In this document: piece after piece, positions 1 to 5,493 of the stretch
How positions within the stretch are numbered: the stretch's first letter is position 1
Layout of the letters: each line of letters opens with the position of its first letter
Assembly: GCA_902772625.1 (NCBI GenBank)
Contig: CACYBP010000168.1
Span: 1-5,493 of the forward strand
Reading direction: 5' to 3'
DNA: 5,493 bases
From: Oscillospiraceae bacterium
GTDB lineage: Bacteria; Bacillota; Clostridia; Oscillospirales; QAMX01
The notes under the pieces: model-generated
The model's input: only the letters and a program-made list of their open reading frames with translations
Databases searched by the model: none
Told to the model about the DNA's origin: nothing
Translations under genes and position numbers: made by a program

Positions 1-327
1 ACCACGCCCTCGTCTCTGGCGCTGGCCATCGCGTCGGAGGATCTGAAGGCTCTGACCAACGCGCCCGGCGTGGGCAAAAAGCTTGCCGGCCGGATCGTTC
101 TGGAGCTGAAGGACAAGATGCTGAAGGAAAGCGCGCATCTTTCCGCGGGCGATCTGAACGTCCCGCTTCCGGCGGGCGGCGGCAAGGAGAGCGAGGCGAT
201 CGAGGCCCTGATGGTGCTCGGCTATTCAAGGCCCGAGGCGCTCAAGGCCGTCGGCGGCGCGCCGGAGGGCAGCTCGGTGGAGGACATCATCCGCTATGCC
301 CTCAAAAATCTGGTGATCCCGTACTGA
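1..327 (+). CDS. ruvA: Holliday junction branch migration protein RuvA, C-terminal part (5' end outside window)
   Basis: RuvA is the tetrameric, DNA-binding subunit of the RuvAB complex. It holds the four-way junction while RuvB pumps DNA through it during recombination and repair in the cytoplasm. The frame is open from base 1 to the TGA at 325-327, leaving 108 residues of a protein usually about 200 long, so roughly the first 90 residues (OB-fold domain I and the first helix-hairpin-helix) are missing. Visible here is the second helix-hairpin-helix, NAPGVGKKLAGRIVLELKDK, a close match to the family signature. After a Gly/Pro-rich flexible linker comes the small domain III (EAIEALMVLGYSRPEALKAV), which contacts RuvB. 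The ATG at 70-72 is internal, not the start. ruvB follows after 53 bp on the same strand, the usual ruvA-ruvB order. Identification is secure. Confidence 0.96.
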   Translation, partial: TTPSSLALAIASEDLKALTNAPGVGKKLAGRIVLELKDKMLKESAHLSAGDLNVPLPAGGGKESEAIEALMVLGYSRPEALKAVGGAPEGSSVEDIIRYALKNLVIPY

Positions 328-380
328 ACGCCGCTCCGTGAGATCCACGGTCTGAATCCGAAGGAAAGGAAGAAACCGGC

Positions 381-1484
381 ATGCCCATTGAATTTGACAG
401 CGAACAGTTCGACGAAGCCGAAGAGCGAATGGTCACCTCCCGGGTGCTCGCGGAGGACGACAACGAGAATAAACTGCGCCCCCAGAGTCTGAAGGAGTAT
501 TTCGGACAGGAGAAGATCAAGGACATGCTGGGGGTCTTTATCGACGCGGCGAAGTTCCGGGGCGAGCCTCTGGATCACACCCTGCTTTACGGTCCTCCGG
601 GACTTGGCAAGACCACCCTGGCGGGCATCATCGCCGCCGAAATGGGGGTCAATATCCGCACCACCACCGGCCCCGCCATCGAAAAACCGAGGGATCTCGC
701 GGCGATCCTGACCAATCTCAATGAAAACGACATCCTTTTCATCGACGAGATCCACCGCCTTAACCGCACGGTGGAGGAGGTCCTGTATCCGGCGATGGAG
801 GATTTCATGCTGGACATCATCGTGGGGCAGGGCCCCGCGGCGCGGACCATCCGCATCGACCTGAAAAAATTCACCCTGATCGGCGCCACCACCCGCGCGG
901 GCCAGCTTTCAAGTCCGCTTCGCGACCGCTTCGGCGTGCAGTTCAAGCTGGATCTTTATTCCAACGAGGAGCTGGAGCAGATCGTCCGCCGCAGCGCGGG
1001 GATCCTGGGGATCCCGGTGAAGGATCCCGCCCCCGGCGAGGTCAGCGGCACCTATGAGATCGCCCGCCGCAGCCGCGGCACCCCGCGTATCGCCAACCGT
1101 CTTTTGAAGCGCGTGCGCGATTACGCCCAGGTGCGCGCCAACGGCGTGATCGACAAGGATATCACCGACGTCGCCCTGCAGGCGCTGGACATCGACAAGC
1201 TCGGCCTGGACGCCATCGACCGCCGGCTCCTGCAAAGCATCATCGTGAACTTCGGGGGAGGGCCGGTGGGTCTTGAGACCCTGGCCTACACCATCGGGGA
1301 GGAGACCGTCACCATCGAGGACGTGTACGAGCCCTATCTCATGCAGCTCGGCTTTTTGAGCCGCACTCCCCGCGGCCGGTGCGCCACCCCCGCGGCCTAC
1401 GCCCACATGGGGATCCCCTATCAGGCGCCGGTCTCCCCGGCATCGGACGCCGATCAGATGACCTTCGGCGTGGAAAAGCCCTGA
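381..1484 (+). CDS. ruvB: Holliday junction branch migration ATPase RuvB
   Basis: RuvB is the hexameric AAA+ motor that, with RuvA, drives branch migration of Holliday junctions. The 367-residue product shows the full set of parts. Walker A is GPPGLGKT (residues 71-78, Lys77), Walker B is DEIH (122-125), sensor 1 lies at GATTRAG (168-174), the arginine finger is Arg183 in LRDRFG, and sensor 2 is Arg236 in [10 protein letters not shown]-terminal winged-helix domain ends in [10 protein letters not shown]. The ATG has AAGGAAAGGA at 361-370, about 10 bases upstream. The protein is somewhat longer than the usual 330-350 residues. The extra length is an acidic N-terminal lead, a few added residues near 214-223 before sensor 2, and a tail of about 20 residues after the winged helix. 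No catalytic residue is missing. A small inverted repeat (CCGTG/CACGG, 336-350) lies in the ruvA-ruvB gap and is probably unimportant. Confidence 0.97.
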   Translation: MPIEFDSEQFDEAEERMVTSRVLAEDDNENKLRPQSLKEYFGQEKIKDMLGVFIDAAKFRGEPLDHTLLYGPPGLGKTTLAGIIAAEMGVNIRTTTGPAIEKPRDLAAILTNLNENDILFIDEIHRLNRTVEEVLYPAMEDFMLDIIVGQGPAARTIRIDLKKFTLIGATTRAGQLSSPLRDRFGVQFKLDLYSNEELEQIVRRSAGILGIPVKDPAPGEVSGTYEIARRSRGTPRIANRLLKRVRDYAQVRANGVIDKDITDVALQALDIDKLGLDAIDRRLLQSIIVNFGGGPVGLETLAYTIGEETVTIEDVYEPYLMQLGFLSRTPRGRCATPAAYAHMGIPYQAPVSPASDADQMTFGVEKP

Positions 1485-1511
1485 AAGCCCCCCGATCTGA
1501 CCATAAAAAAC

Positions 1512-1543
1512 GGCATCCGGCGGAGAGACCTCCTCCGGATGTC
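1512..1543 (+). terminator. Possible weak intrinsic terminator after ruvB
   Basis: CATCCGG (1514-1520) pairs with CCGGATG (1535-1541). Inside it GGAG pairs with CTCC around a 4-base AGAC loop, and a G·U and a G-C pair may extend the base to 1512 and 1543. The plus-strand tail is only TCCTCTTT, a poor U-tract, so read-through from ruvB into the Nudix gene is likely. On the minus strand the hairpin is followed by TTTTTT, a better terminator tail, but no minus-strand gene ends here. It may block antisense transcription. Confidence 0.4.
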
Positions 1544-1566
1544 CTCTTTCGGAGAAAGGAAAGAAG

Positions 1567-2034
1567 ATGGAGACGCGCAAGGTACGCCCCTCGGCAAAGG
1601 CCCTGGTGGTCCGGGACGGAAAGCTTCTTCTGGTGAAGGTGCGGGACGAGGACGGCGTCTTTTATATCCTGCCCGGCGGCGGACAGAGGCCGGGCGAGCT
1701 TCTCCCCGCCGCGGCCGAGCGCGAGGTGGCCGAGGAGACCGGCCTCTGGGTCAAGGCGCGGGAGCTGGTCTTCGTGATCGAGGGAGCCGAGGGCGAATTC
1801 GATCACCGGGTGGATCTCCTTTTCCGGTGCGAGCTTCTGGAAGAAGACCGGGAGGGGGAGAGGATCCCCGATCGGAATCAGATCGGCGCGGAGTGGGTCC
1901 CGCTGGAAACGCTGGAGGAGGCGCCGCTCTATCCCTCGAAGCTCCGCAGACCGATCCGGAAATTCTTCCGGGGGGAAGACGTCCCGGTCTATCTCGGCAA
2001 CGAAAACGCGGGAGACCCCGTGAGCATAGAATAA
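1567..2034 (+). CDS. Nudix hydrolase
   Basis: The product is a 155-residue cytoplasmic member of the Nudix superfamily, which hydrolyses nucleoside diphosphates linked to another moiety with the help of divalent metal. The Nudix box is complete at residues 38-60: G, five residues, E44, seven residues, then REVAEETGL, with E53, E56 and E57 as the expected metal/catalytic glutamates. The preceding β-strands (KALVVRDGKLLLVKV) and the ILPGGG entry to the box are typical. The family is too broad to name the substrate; a house-cleaning role (damaged nucleotides, ADP-ribose or similar) is inference only. The ATG has AAAGGA at 1555-1560, six bases upstream. The gene lies 82 bp after ruvB, with a weak hairpin between, and 47 bp before the next gene on the same strand, so it may be co-transcribed with either. 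No clear promoter was found in front of it. Confidence 0.93.
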   Translation: METRKVRPSAKALVVRDGKLLLVKVRDEDGVFYILPGGGQRPGELLPAAAEREVAEETGLWVKARELVFVIEGAEGEFDHRVDLLFRCELLEEDREGERIPDRNQIGAEWVPLETLEEAPLYPSKLRRPIRKFFRGEDVPVYLGNENAGDPVSIE

Positions 2035-2068
2035 AAGAAAACGACCCGGCGCTTTTTCTCCGGGGAAA

Positions 2069-2074
2069 GAAGGA
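2069..2074 (+). promoter_or_regulatory. Shine-Dalgarno site fixing a GTG start
   Basis: GAAGGA lies seven bases before the GTG at 2082. This favours that codon over the in-frame GTGs at 2091 and 2100, and over any start further upstream, which would have to run through the Nudix gene. Confidence 0.75.
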
Positions 2075-2081
2075 CGAAACC

Positions 2082-2834
2082 GTGACAAACGTGAAAAACG
2101 TGAAAAAGAAGAAACTGCGGCTCGCGATCGGGATCCCCCTGGGGGCGGTCCTGCTTCTGACTCTCGCGTTTTTCCTCTATTTCGGGGCGTATTACCGCGC
2201 GGGAAGCGAGGCGGAAAAGGCCCTCGTTTCCGGAGAAGTGCGGGTGGAAAAGGTCGATTTCGGCTATTTCTTCGACGGACCGGGAAAGGAACGCGCCCTG
2301 ATCTTCTATCCCGGCGCCAAGGTGGAGGAGGAGGCCTACGCCCCGCTGCTCTCGAAGCTCGCTGCGGGTGGGGTGGACGCTTTTCTCATGAAGATGCCCT
2401 TCCGGTTCGCTCTGTTCAAGCCGGACGCCGCCGAAACCGTCCTGAAAAGATACGCCTACGGGGAATATTTCCTCGGCGGGCACTCCCTGGGCGGGGTCAC
2501 GGCCGCCTGGTTCGCCTCGGAGCACCCGGAGGAGATCAAAGGAGTCGTGCTGCTCGCGGCCTATCCCACCCGCCCCCTGGGACGCGATCAGACCGAGATC
2601 GTGATCTACGGCTCGGAGGACGGCGTCCTTAACCGGGAAAGGCTTATCGAAGGGAGACAATACGCCGCGGGGAATTTCACCGAGCGGGTGATCGAAGGCG
2701 GCAACCACGCGTATTTCGGCGATTACGGCGAGCAGAAGGGCGACGGAGAGGCGCGGGTCTCCCCGGAGGAGGAACGGGAGACCGCCGCGGAGGCGATCCT
2801 CGCGGCTCTGGGAAACGCCGGAGAGAAAAGATAA
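2082..2834 (+). CDS. Membrane-anchored α/β-hydrolase (Abhydrolase_5-like)
   Basis: The product has 250 residues if it starts at the GTG at 2082. The frame stays open far upstream, but that part overlaps the Nudix gene and is low-complexity Arg/Gly sequence with no family character. The N-terminus carries a lysine cluster (KKKK, 8-11) and one hydrophobic segment (about 14-36), with no lipobox cysteine, so a signal anchor with the catalytic domain outside the membrane is likely. The hydrolase fold follows: oxyanion-region strand ALIFYPG (72-78), nucleophile elbow GHSLGG with Ser135, acid Asp180 in YGSEDGVLN, and base His209 in EGGNHAYFGDYGEQ. These last two motifs are characteristic of a known Abhydrolase_5-type family in Firmicutes. 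The substrate is unknown; ester or lipid hydrolysis is inference. A 9-bp tandem repeat (AACGTGAAA, 2088-2105) sits in the first codons and creates the repeated GTGs. The gene ends nine bases before a strong terminator. Confidence 0.9.
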   Translation: MTNVKNVKKKKLRLAIGIPLGAVLLLTLAFFLYFGAYYRAGSEAEKALVSGEVRVEKVDFGYFFDGPGKERALIFYPGAKVEEEAYAPLLSKLAAGGVDAFLMKMPFRFALFKPDAAETVLKRYAYGEYFLGGHSLGGVTAAWFASEHPEEIKGVVLLAAYPTRPLGRDQTEIVIYGSEDGVLNRERLIEGRQYAAGNFTERVIEGGNHAYFGDYGEQKGDGEARVSPEEERETAAEAILAALGNAGEKR

Positions 2835-2842
2835 ACAGAGTC

Positions 2843-2885
2843 AAAACCGGCGCGGCGATCCCGAAGGGATGCCGCGCCGGTTTTT
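2843..2885. terminator. Strong bidirectional intrinsic terminator between convergent genes
   Basis: AAAACCGGCGCGGC (2843-2856) pairs perfectly with GCCGCGCCGGTTTT (2871-2884). After one bulged G, ATCCC pairs with GGGAT around a 3-base loop, for about 19 bp in all. The plus strand ends in TTTTT. On the minus strand the A-run at 2843-2846 becomes TTTT. It therefore ends both the α/β-hydrolase transcript (stop at 2834) and the acyltransferase transcript coming the other way (stop at 2903). Confidence 0.93.
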
Positions 2886-2902
2886 GTCCTGTTTTCCGCC
2901 GG

Positions 2903-3835
2903 TCAGTGGATGATCTTTTCCCCGTCGAAGAGGAAGAAGCCGAGGCCGTCGCCCGCCTTGTTGCCCGCCAGGAGCCAGTCGGCGTAGGCCCGCCGGAAGG
3001 AGGTGTCCCGGGGAAGCTCGGCCGGGGGCTTGTCCGCCGCGCGGCCGTAAAGCCGCCAGGCGTCGTGGAACTCTTCTTTCTCGGCCCAGGCAACGATGTG
3101 GAAATCCTTCTGGAATTTCAGGATATTCATGTGCGGGGGCAGAAATTCCCGCATCCGGGGATAGAGAAGCCAGGACCCGCACCCGAAAAGCACCTTCCCG
3201 TCGGGAAAGAGCGGGGCGAGATGCCGGTAAGCCTCTTTATAAGAATCGAAGCGCACCTCGTCGGTGAGGGGAATACCCGAAGAGGGGATATGGAAGCCGA
3301 TGAAGAGATCCCCGTCCCGGATCAGCCTTCCCGAAGGAAGCTTCGCGCCGAGAGGCTCTCCTCCGGGCGCCATGTGGAAGCGGGAGACCTCATACTGGAA
3401 CCGGCCGAAGCCGAACCGCGCCAGCCGGAAGAACCCGTCGAACCAGCCCGTGACGAAGGTGCCCGGCACGCCCCGGTTTTCGATGCATTCCAGAAGCTTG
3501 CACCGCAGATCATCCATGGTGCGCCAGTAGACCCCGTCGGGCATGCCGATGAAGCCGTATTTGATTTTCAGGTCCTCGGTGAGGGAGAGGAGGAAGACGA
3601 AATCCAGCGTCTCCTCCCGCACGCCGTTTTCCTTTGCCAGGGCGTGAAGAGGCTCCAGAATATCCCCGAGCGACGCCCGGTGTCCGAGATACCGGTCCCG
3701 AAGCCCGTCGAAGGCGCTTCCGAAATCTTTCTCAGAGGAAAGCTTCTGAAAGACGCCGCGGAAGGTCTCCACCGCCGACGCGGGATACTGATAATGCGCG
3801 CAGAACTCTTCGATAAAGGGGGTGAAGCCGGTCAT
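2903..3835 (-). CDS. Two-domain GNAT-like acyltransferase (NAT_N/GNAT_C, DUF5596 type)
   Basis: The 310-residue product resembles the uncharacterised acyltransferase family with a helical N-terminal domain (about 1-135) and a GNAT-like C-terminal domain (about 136-280). I recognise the C-terminal part by the ordered motifs FGRFQYE (143-149), FHIPSSGIPL (181-190), GCGSWLLYP (218-226) and NILKFQKDF (237-245). I also recognise the late stretch around LPRDTSFRRAYADWLL and a GDGLGFFLFDG ending. The assignment is from memory of the family pattern, not a search. Acyl-CoA-dependent transfer to an amine would be expected of the fold, but the substrate is not known. No signal peptide or membrane segment is seen. 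The ATG at 3835 has GAGGAGG eight bases upstream, overlapping the stop codon of the nucleoside hydrolase, so the two are translationally coupled and probably act on related compounds. It is the last gene of its transcript. Confidence 0.8.
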   Translation of the reverse strand: MTGFTPFIEEFCAHYQYPASAVETFRGVFQKLSSEKDFGSAFDGLRDRYLGHRASLGDILEPLHALAKENGVREETLDFVFLLSLTEDLKIKYGFIGMPDGVYWRTMDDLRCKLLECIENRGVPGTFVTGWFDGFFRLARFGFGRFQYEVSRFHMAPGGEPLGAKLPSGRLIRDGDLFIGFHIPSSGIPLTDEVRFDSYKEAYRHLAPLFPDGKVLFGCGSWLLYPRMREFLPPHMNILKFQKDFHIVAWAEKEEFHDAWRLYGRAADKPPAELPRDTSFRRAYADWLLAGNKAGDGLGFFLFDGEKIIH

Positions 3836-3843
3836 CGTCCGTC

Positions 3844-3850
3844 CCTCCTC
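3844..3850 (-). promoter_or_regulatory. Shine-Dalgarno site overlapping the upstream stop codon
   Basis: On the minus strand the TGA stop of the nucleoside hydrolase (3851-3849) reads directly into GAGGAGG, sharing bases with it. The acyltransferase ATG follows after eight bases. This close arrangement points to translational coupling of the two genes. Confidence 0.85.
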
Positions 3851-4766
3851 ACGCCTTCCGGAGGCTTTCGCCGGTGATCTTTTCCACCAGATCGGCGAAA
3901 AGCCTGTCGCGATCGATATAGGTTGCCACCCGGATCAGAGGGCGGCTCCGGTCGAAGGCCCAGTGGCCGTCGGGCTCGGGGATCGGGGCGGGGACCAGCT
4001 TCGTATGCATGAAGCCGGGATCGGCCAGCCATCCCACCGCCGTCACGTCCCAAATCTGCTTGCCCCAGCAGAGAAGATTCGAGCGCTTTTCGGTATACTC
4101 CACGGTGTTCCGGCAGAGATAGTCGGCCAGGGGGTTTTTGCCGAGGAGGAAATGCTCCAGCTCGTACCGGGTGGAGATGAAGGAGGACACCACGCCCATG
4201 CAGGGGAGAAGCACCACCGGCATGCCGCTTCCCAGAACGACCCGGGCGGCGGGAACGTCCTGGAACAGGTTGAATTCCCGGTTGTCCGGCCAATCCAGAT
4301 CGTTGCCGCCGAGCCACACCAAAGTCATCTTTTCAGCCACCCGGGGATCCAGAAGGATGGCCGAGGCCACGTTGGTGATGGCGCCGATGGCCGCCACGTA
4401 GAGCGGTTCTCCCTCGGGCATGGAAAGGGCGGCGTCCCGGATGAAGCGGGCGGCGGGGGAATCCACCGGGGTCTTCTCGTCGGGAAGATAGGTGCGGGAG
4501 CCCTCAAAGACCGGGTATTCCGCGCCGAGGAAGGCGAGAAGCTTTTTGATCTCGTCGTAGCTTTTCACCATCCCGTCCTCCGGGGAGGAGGAGCGGTCGT
4601 TGTGGAAGGGGGCCGCCGTGAAGCCAAGAATGTCGAATTTATCAAGCTTGACGAGATAGGAAAGCGCGAACTGGTCGTCGATCTCGTTATAGGTATCGGT
4701 ATCCAGGATGACCTTCGCGCCGGGGGCCGGACGCGAAAGATAACGCATGCGCATTTCGTCGGTCAT
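3849..4766 (-). CDS. Nucleoside hydrolase (inosine/uridine-preferring superfamily), DTDTYNEIDD variant
   Basis: Members of this superfamily cleave the N-glycosidic bond of ribonucleosides, giving base plus ribose, using a bound calcium ion held by aspartates. The 305-residue product has the N-terminal aspartate motif as DTDTYNEIDDQFAL (22-35). The classic form is D-x-D-P-G-x-D-D, so two residues are inserted between the second Asp and the Asp pair. Asp22, Asp24, Asp30 and Asp31 are present. Other family landmarks are AIGAITNVA (126-134), WLGGN (151-155), REFNLFQDVPAA (163-174, the ribose-contacting Glu/Asn region) and WDVTAV (239-244), whose Asp240 should be the late calcium ligand. The inserted-motif form is, to my knowledge, a recognised subgroup in Firmicutes with untested substrates. 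AGGAAAGGA (4775-4783) supports the ATG at 4766. A structured leader precedes the gene, and the acyltransferase follows after 13 bp. Confidence 0.9.
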   Translation of the reverse strand: MTDEMRMRYLSRPAPGAKVILDTDTYNEIDDQFALSYLVKLDKFDILGFTAAPFHNDRSSSPEDGMVKSYDEIKKLLAFLGAEYPVFEGSRTYLPDEKTPVDSPAARFIRDAALSMPEGEPLYVAAIGAITNVASAILLDPRVAEKMTLVWLGGNDLDWPDNREFNLFQDVPAARVVLGSGMPVVLLPCMGVVSSFISTRYELEHFLLGKNPLADYLCRNTVEYTEKRSNLLCWGKQIWDVTAVGWLADPGFMHTKLVPAPIPEPDGHWAFDRSRPLIRVATYIDRDRLFADLVEKITGESLRKA

Positions 4767-4774
4767 AAGTCATA

Positions 4775-4783
4775 TCCTTTCCT
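4775..4783 (-). promoter_or_regulatory. Shine-Dalgarno site of the nucleoside hydrolase, partner in a possible switch
   Basis: AGGAAAGGA lies eight bases before the ATG at 4766. Its GGAAAG core (minus strand, 4782-4777) is complementary to CTTTCC (minus strand, 4830-4825) in the leader hairpin upstream, so it could be hidden in an alternative fold. Confidence 0.75.
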
Positions 4784-4789
4784 GTGTGT

Positions 4790-4868
4790 GACCGTCGCCC
4801 GGACCTTTCCCGCCGAAGGGGCGGGGAAAGACTGTCGGACCCGCCGGATGGCGATCGGGCAGACGGTC
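4790..4868 (-). promoter_or_regulatory. Candidate structured 5' leader RNA of the nucleoside hydrolase operon
   Basis: In plus coordinates GACCGTCGCCCG (4790-4801) pairs with CGGGC-A-GACGGTC (4856-4868), a 12-bp helix with one bulged base. It encloses two hairpins: CTTTCCC-GCC with GGC-G-GGGAAAG (4805-4830) and CGCC with GGCG (4842-4853). Together they look like a three-way junction, ending six bases before the Shine-Dalgarno site. The 5' arm of the larger hairpin, as transcribed, could pair instead with the Shine-Dalgarno site or with an upstream GGCGGG. I do not recognise it as purine, ZTP, fluoride or any other class I know. No convincing promoter is visible between it and the terminator at 4877-4907, so the transcript start is uncertain. 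Confidence 0.45.
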
Positions 4869-4876
4869 GGATAATC

Positions 4877-4907
4877 AAAGAACCCGAAAGAGGCTTTCGG
4901 GTTCTTT
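4877..4907 (-). terminator. Intrinsic terminator after the DUF4364 gene
   Basis: AAAGAACCCGAAAG (4877-4890) pairs perfectly over 14 bp with CTTTCGGGTTCTTT (4894-4907) around a 3-base loop. On the minus strand it begins 10 bases after the stop codon at 4918 and ends in TTCTTTGATTAT, a moderate U-rich tail. The arms end in A/T runs on both sides, so it could also stop plus-strand transcripts. It separates the DUF4364 gene from the nucleoside hydrolase leader. Confidence 0.85.
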
Positions 4908-4917
4908 ATTCTTTCGG

Positions 4918-5466
4918 TCAGGCTTCATCCTCCGGCTTCGGGGCGTAATCGTCCAGAAGCACCATGAGGATGCGCTTGTAGATCTCCTCGGCGTTCTTTT
5001 CGAAGTTCCGTTCCAGCTCGGCGCCCTGCTCGGCGCTGACCGTCAGGAGAGAAAGGGACAGGATCTCGTCCAGCCCGTCGTTCAGCGAAAGCCGGGTGGT
5101 GAAATGGTTCTTCCCCTCGACTTTTTTCGTGGAGGTGGAGATCAGCTCGTCCCGCCGGGCGGCGGCGATGGCGCGGGTCGCGGCGTTCTGTGCGTCCCGG
5201 CGCACCGAAAAGGGCAGGACCCGTCCCAGAGCGTCGAAGTTTCTCTTGCCCTCGGCGGTGATGGAAAACCCCTTTTCGCTCTCTTCCACGAACCCGTCCT
5301 CCGAAAGTTCCCGGAGGGAGGAGGCGTAGCTGAAATAATCGGCCAGGGGGTCGCTCTGCACCGCCTGCAGGAGGATCTCGTTGGGGATCGGCTCTCCGAT
5401 CACGTCGAGAATATAGAGGATCAGAAATTTCATATCCGATCCGGTGCGGATGTATCCTTCAGCCAT
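4918..5466 (-). CDS. DUF4364 family winged-helix protein, putative transcription regulator
   Basis: The 182-residue product resembles DUF4364, a Firmicutes family with a winged-helix DNA-binding fold and no settled function. Residues 12-77 form the winged helix: MKFLILYILDVIGEPIPNEI opens helices 1-2, SYASSLRELSEDGFVEE (46-62) fits the recognition helix and its turn, and GFSITAEGKRNF (66-77) fits the wing and following helix. Residues 78-182 form the family's C-terminal domain, with an Arg/Ala-rich helix, a strand region (NHFTTRLSL), and a long terminal helix ending in an acidic tail. The ATG at 5466 is preferred because GGGAAGGA lies eight bases upstream; a GTG two codons earlier is only two bases from that site. 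It has its own terminator, so it is probably a separate transcription unit from the nucleoside hydrolase. DNA binding is inferred from the fold and no target is evident. Confidence 0.8.
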   Translation of the reverse strand: MAEGYIRTGSDMKFLILYILDVIGEPIPNEILLQAVQSDPLADYFSYASSLRELSEDGFVEESEKGFSITAEGKRNFDALGRVLPFSVRRDAQNAATRAIAAARRDELISTSTKKVEGKNHFTTRLSLNDGLDEILSLSLLTVSAEQGAELERNFEKNAEEIYKRILMVLLDDYAPKPEDEA

Positions 5467-5474
5467 GAGCACGA

Positions 5475-5482
5475 TCCTTCCC
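5475..5482 (-). promoter_or_regulatory. Shine-Dalgarno site fixing the DUF4364 gene start
   Basis: GGGAAGGA ends eight bases before the ATG at 5466 but only two bases before the in-frame GTG at 5472, so it selects the ATG. The remaining 11 bases to the window edge are too few to judge a promoter. Confidence 0.75.
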
Positions 5483-5493
5483 GGCCTTGCTTC

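Noticed and set aside
1481..1508. Possible promoter before the Nudix gene (CTGAAA ... CATAAA)
   Set aside because: Each box matches only four of six consensus bases and the spacer is about 15, too weak to call.
909..1580. Long open frame on the minus strand opposite ruvB
   Set aside because: The ruvB frame on the plus strand carries every RuvB motif. The antisense product is low-complexity Gly/Ala/Asp/His sequence, and high GC makes long antisense frames common.
2045..2064. CCCGG/CCGGG hairpin with a T-rich loop between the Nudix and α/β-hydrolase genes
   Set aside because: The stem is only 5 bp with a 10-base loop, and the U-run lies in the loop rather than after the stem, so it is not a terminator.
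1539..2081. N-terminal extension of the α/β-hydrolase frame by 181 codons
   Set aside because: It overlaps the whole Nudix gene in another frame and is Arg/Gly-rich without a fold. The GTG at 2082 has a well-placed Shine-Dalgarno site and is followed by the membrane segment.
2906..3877. Plus-strand open frame of 323 codons opposite the acyltransferase
   Set aside because: The minus strand has the Shine-Dalgarno site, the coupled stop and recognisable family motifs. The plus-strand product is rich in Glu/Pro/Arg with no domain pattern.
4790..4868. Known riboswitch class (purine, ZTP, fluoride) in the leader
   Set aside because: None of the conserved core sequences I know for these classes is present, so only an unclassified leader is proposed.
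3822..4874. Plus-strand open frame of 350 codons opposite the nucleoside hydrolase
   Set aside because: It is a shadow of the nucleoside hydrolase codons in GC-rich DNA. It also runs through the structured leader and has no family signature.
4871..4876. GATTAT on the minus strand as a -10 box for the nucleoside hydrolase operon
   Set aside because: It has four of six matches, no extended -10 TG, and no -35 at a proper distance, and it lies in the tail of the terminator.

Overview
The window looks like a piece of chromosome from a GC-rich member of the Clostridia (Bacillota), probably an uncultured or gut/anaerobic lineage. The evidence is the RuvAB sequence type, strong purine-rich Shine-Dalgarno sites before every gene, a DUF4364-type winged-helix protein (a family I know from Firmicutes), and Nudix, α/β-hydrolase and nucleoside-hydrolase subtypes of the kind common in that class. 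I see no mobile element, CRISPR array, rRNA, tRNA or phage gene. Genes cover most of the window, and no gene-free stretch exceeds about 150 bases.

Plus strand, 1-2834: the 3' end of ruvA, then complete ruvB (the Holliday-junction branch-migration motor), a possible weak terminator, a Nudix hydrolase, and a membrane-anchored α/β-hydrolase that starts at GTG. This rightward block ends at a strong bidirectional hairpin (2843-2885), which also ends the leftward block facing it.

Minus strand, 5466-2903: a DUF4364 winged-helix protein with its own hairpin terminator (4877-4907). Next comes a leader of about 100 nt, then a nucleoside hydrolase and a two-domain GNAT-like acyltransferase. The last two genes are tightly coupled: the stop codon of the hydrolase lies inside the Shine-Dalgarno site of the acyltransferase. 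They probably form a two-gene operon that handles nucleosides or a related ribosylated compound.

The most interesting non-coding signal is the leader of the nucleoside hydrolase (about 4790-4868, minus strand). A 12-bp long-range helix encloses two smaller hairpins. One hairpin arm is also complementary to the gene's Shine-Dalgarno site, and that site repeats the sequence of the arm's normal partner. This is the layout expected of an RNA switch, but I do not recognise it as a known riboswitch class. The rest of the window reads as ordinary housekeeping and metabolic genes.
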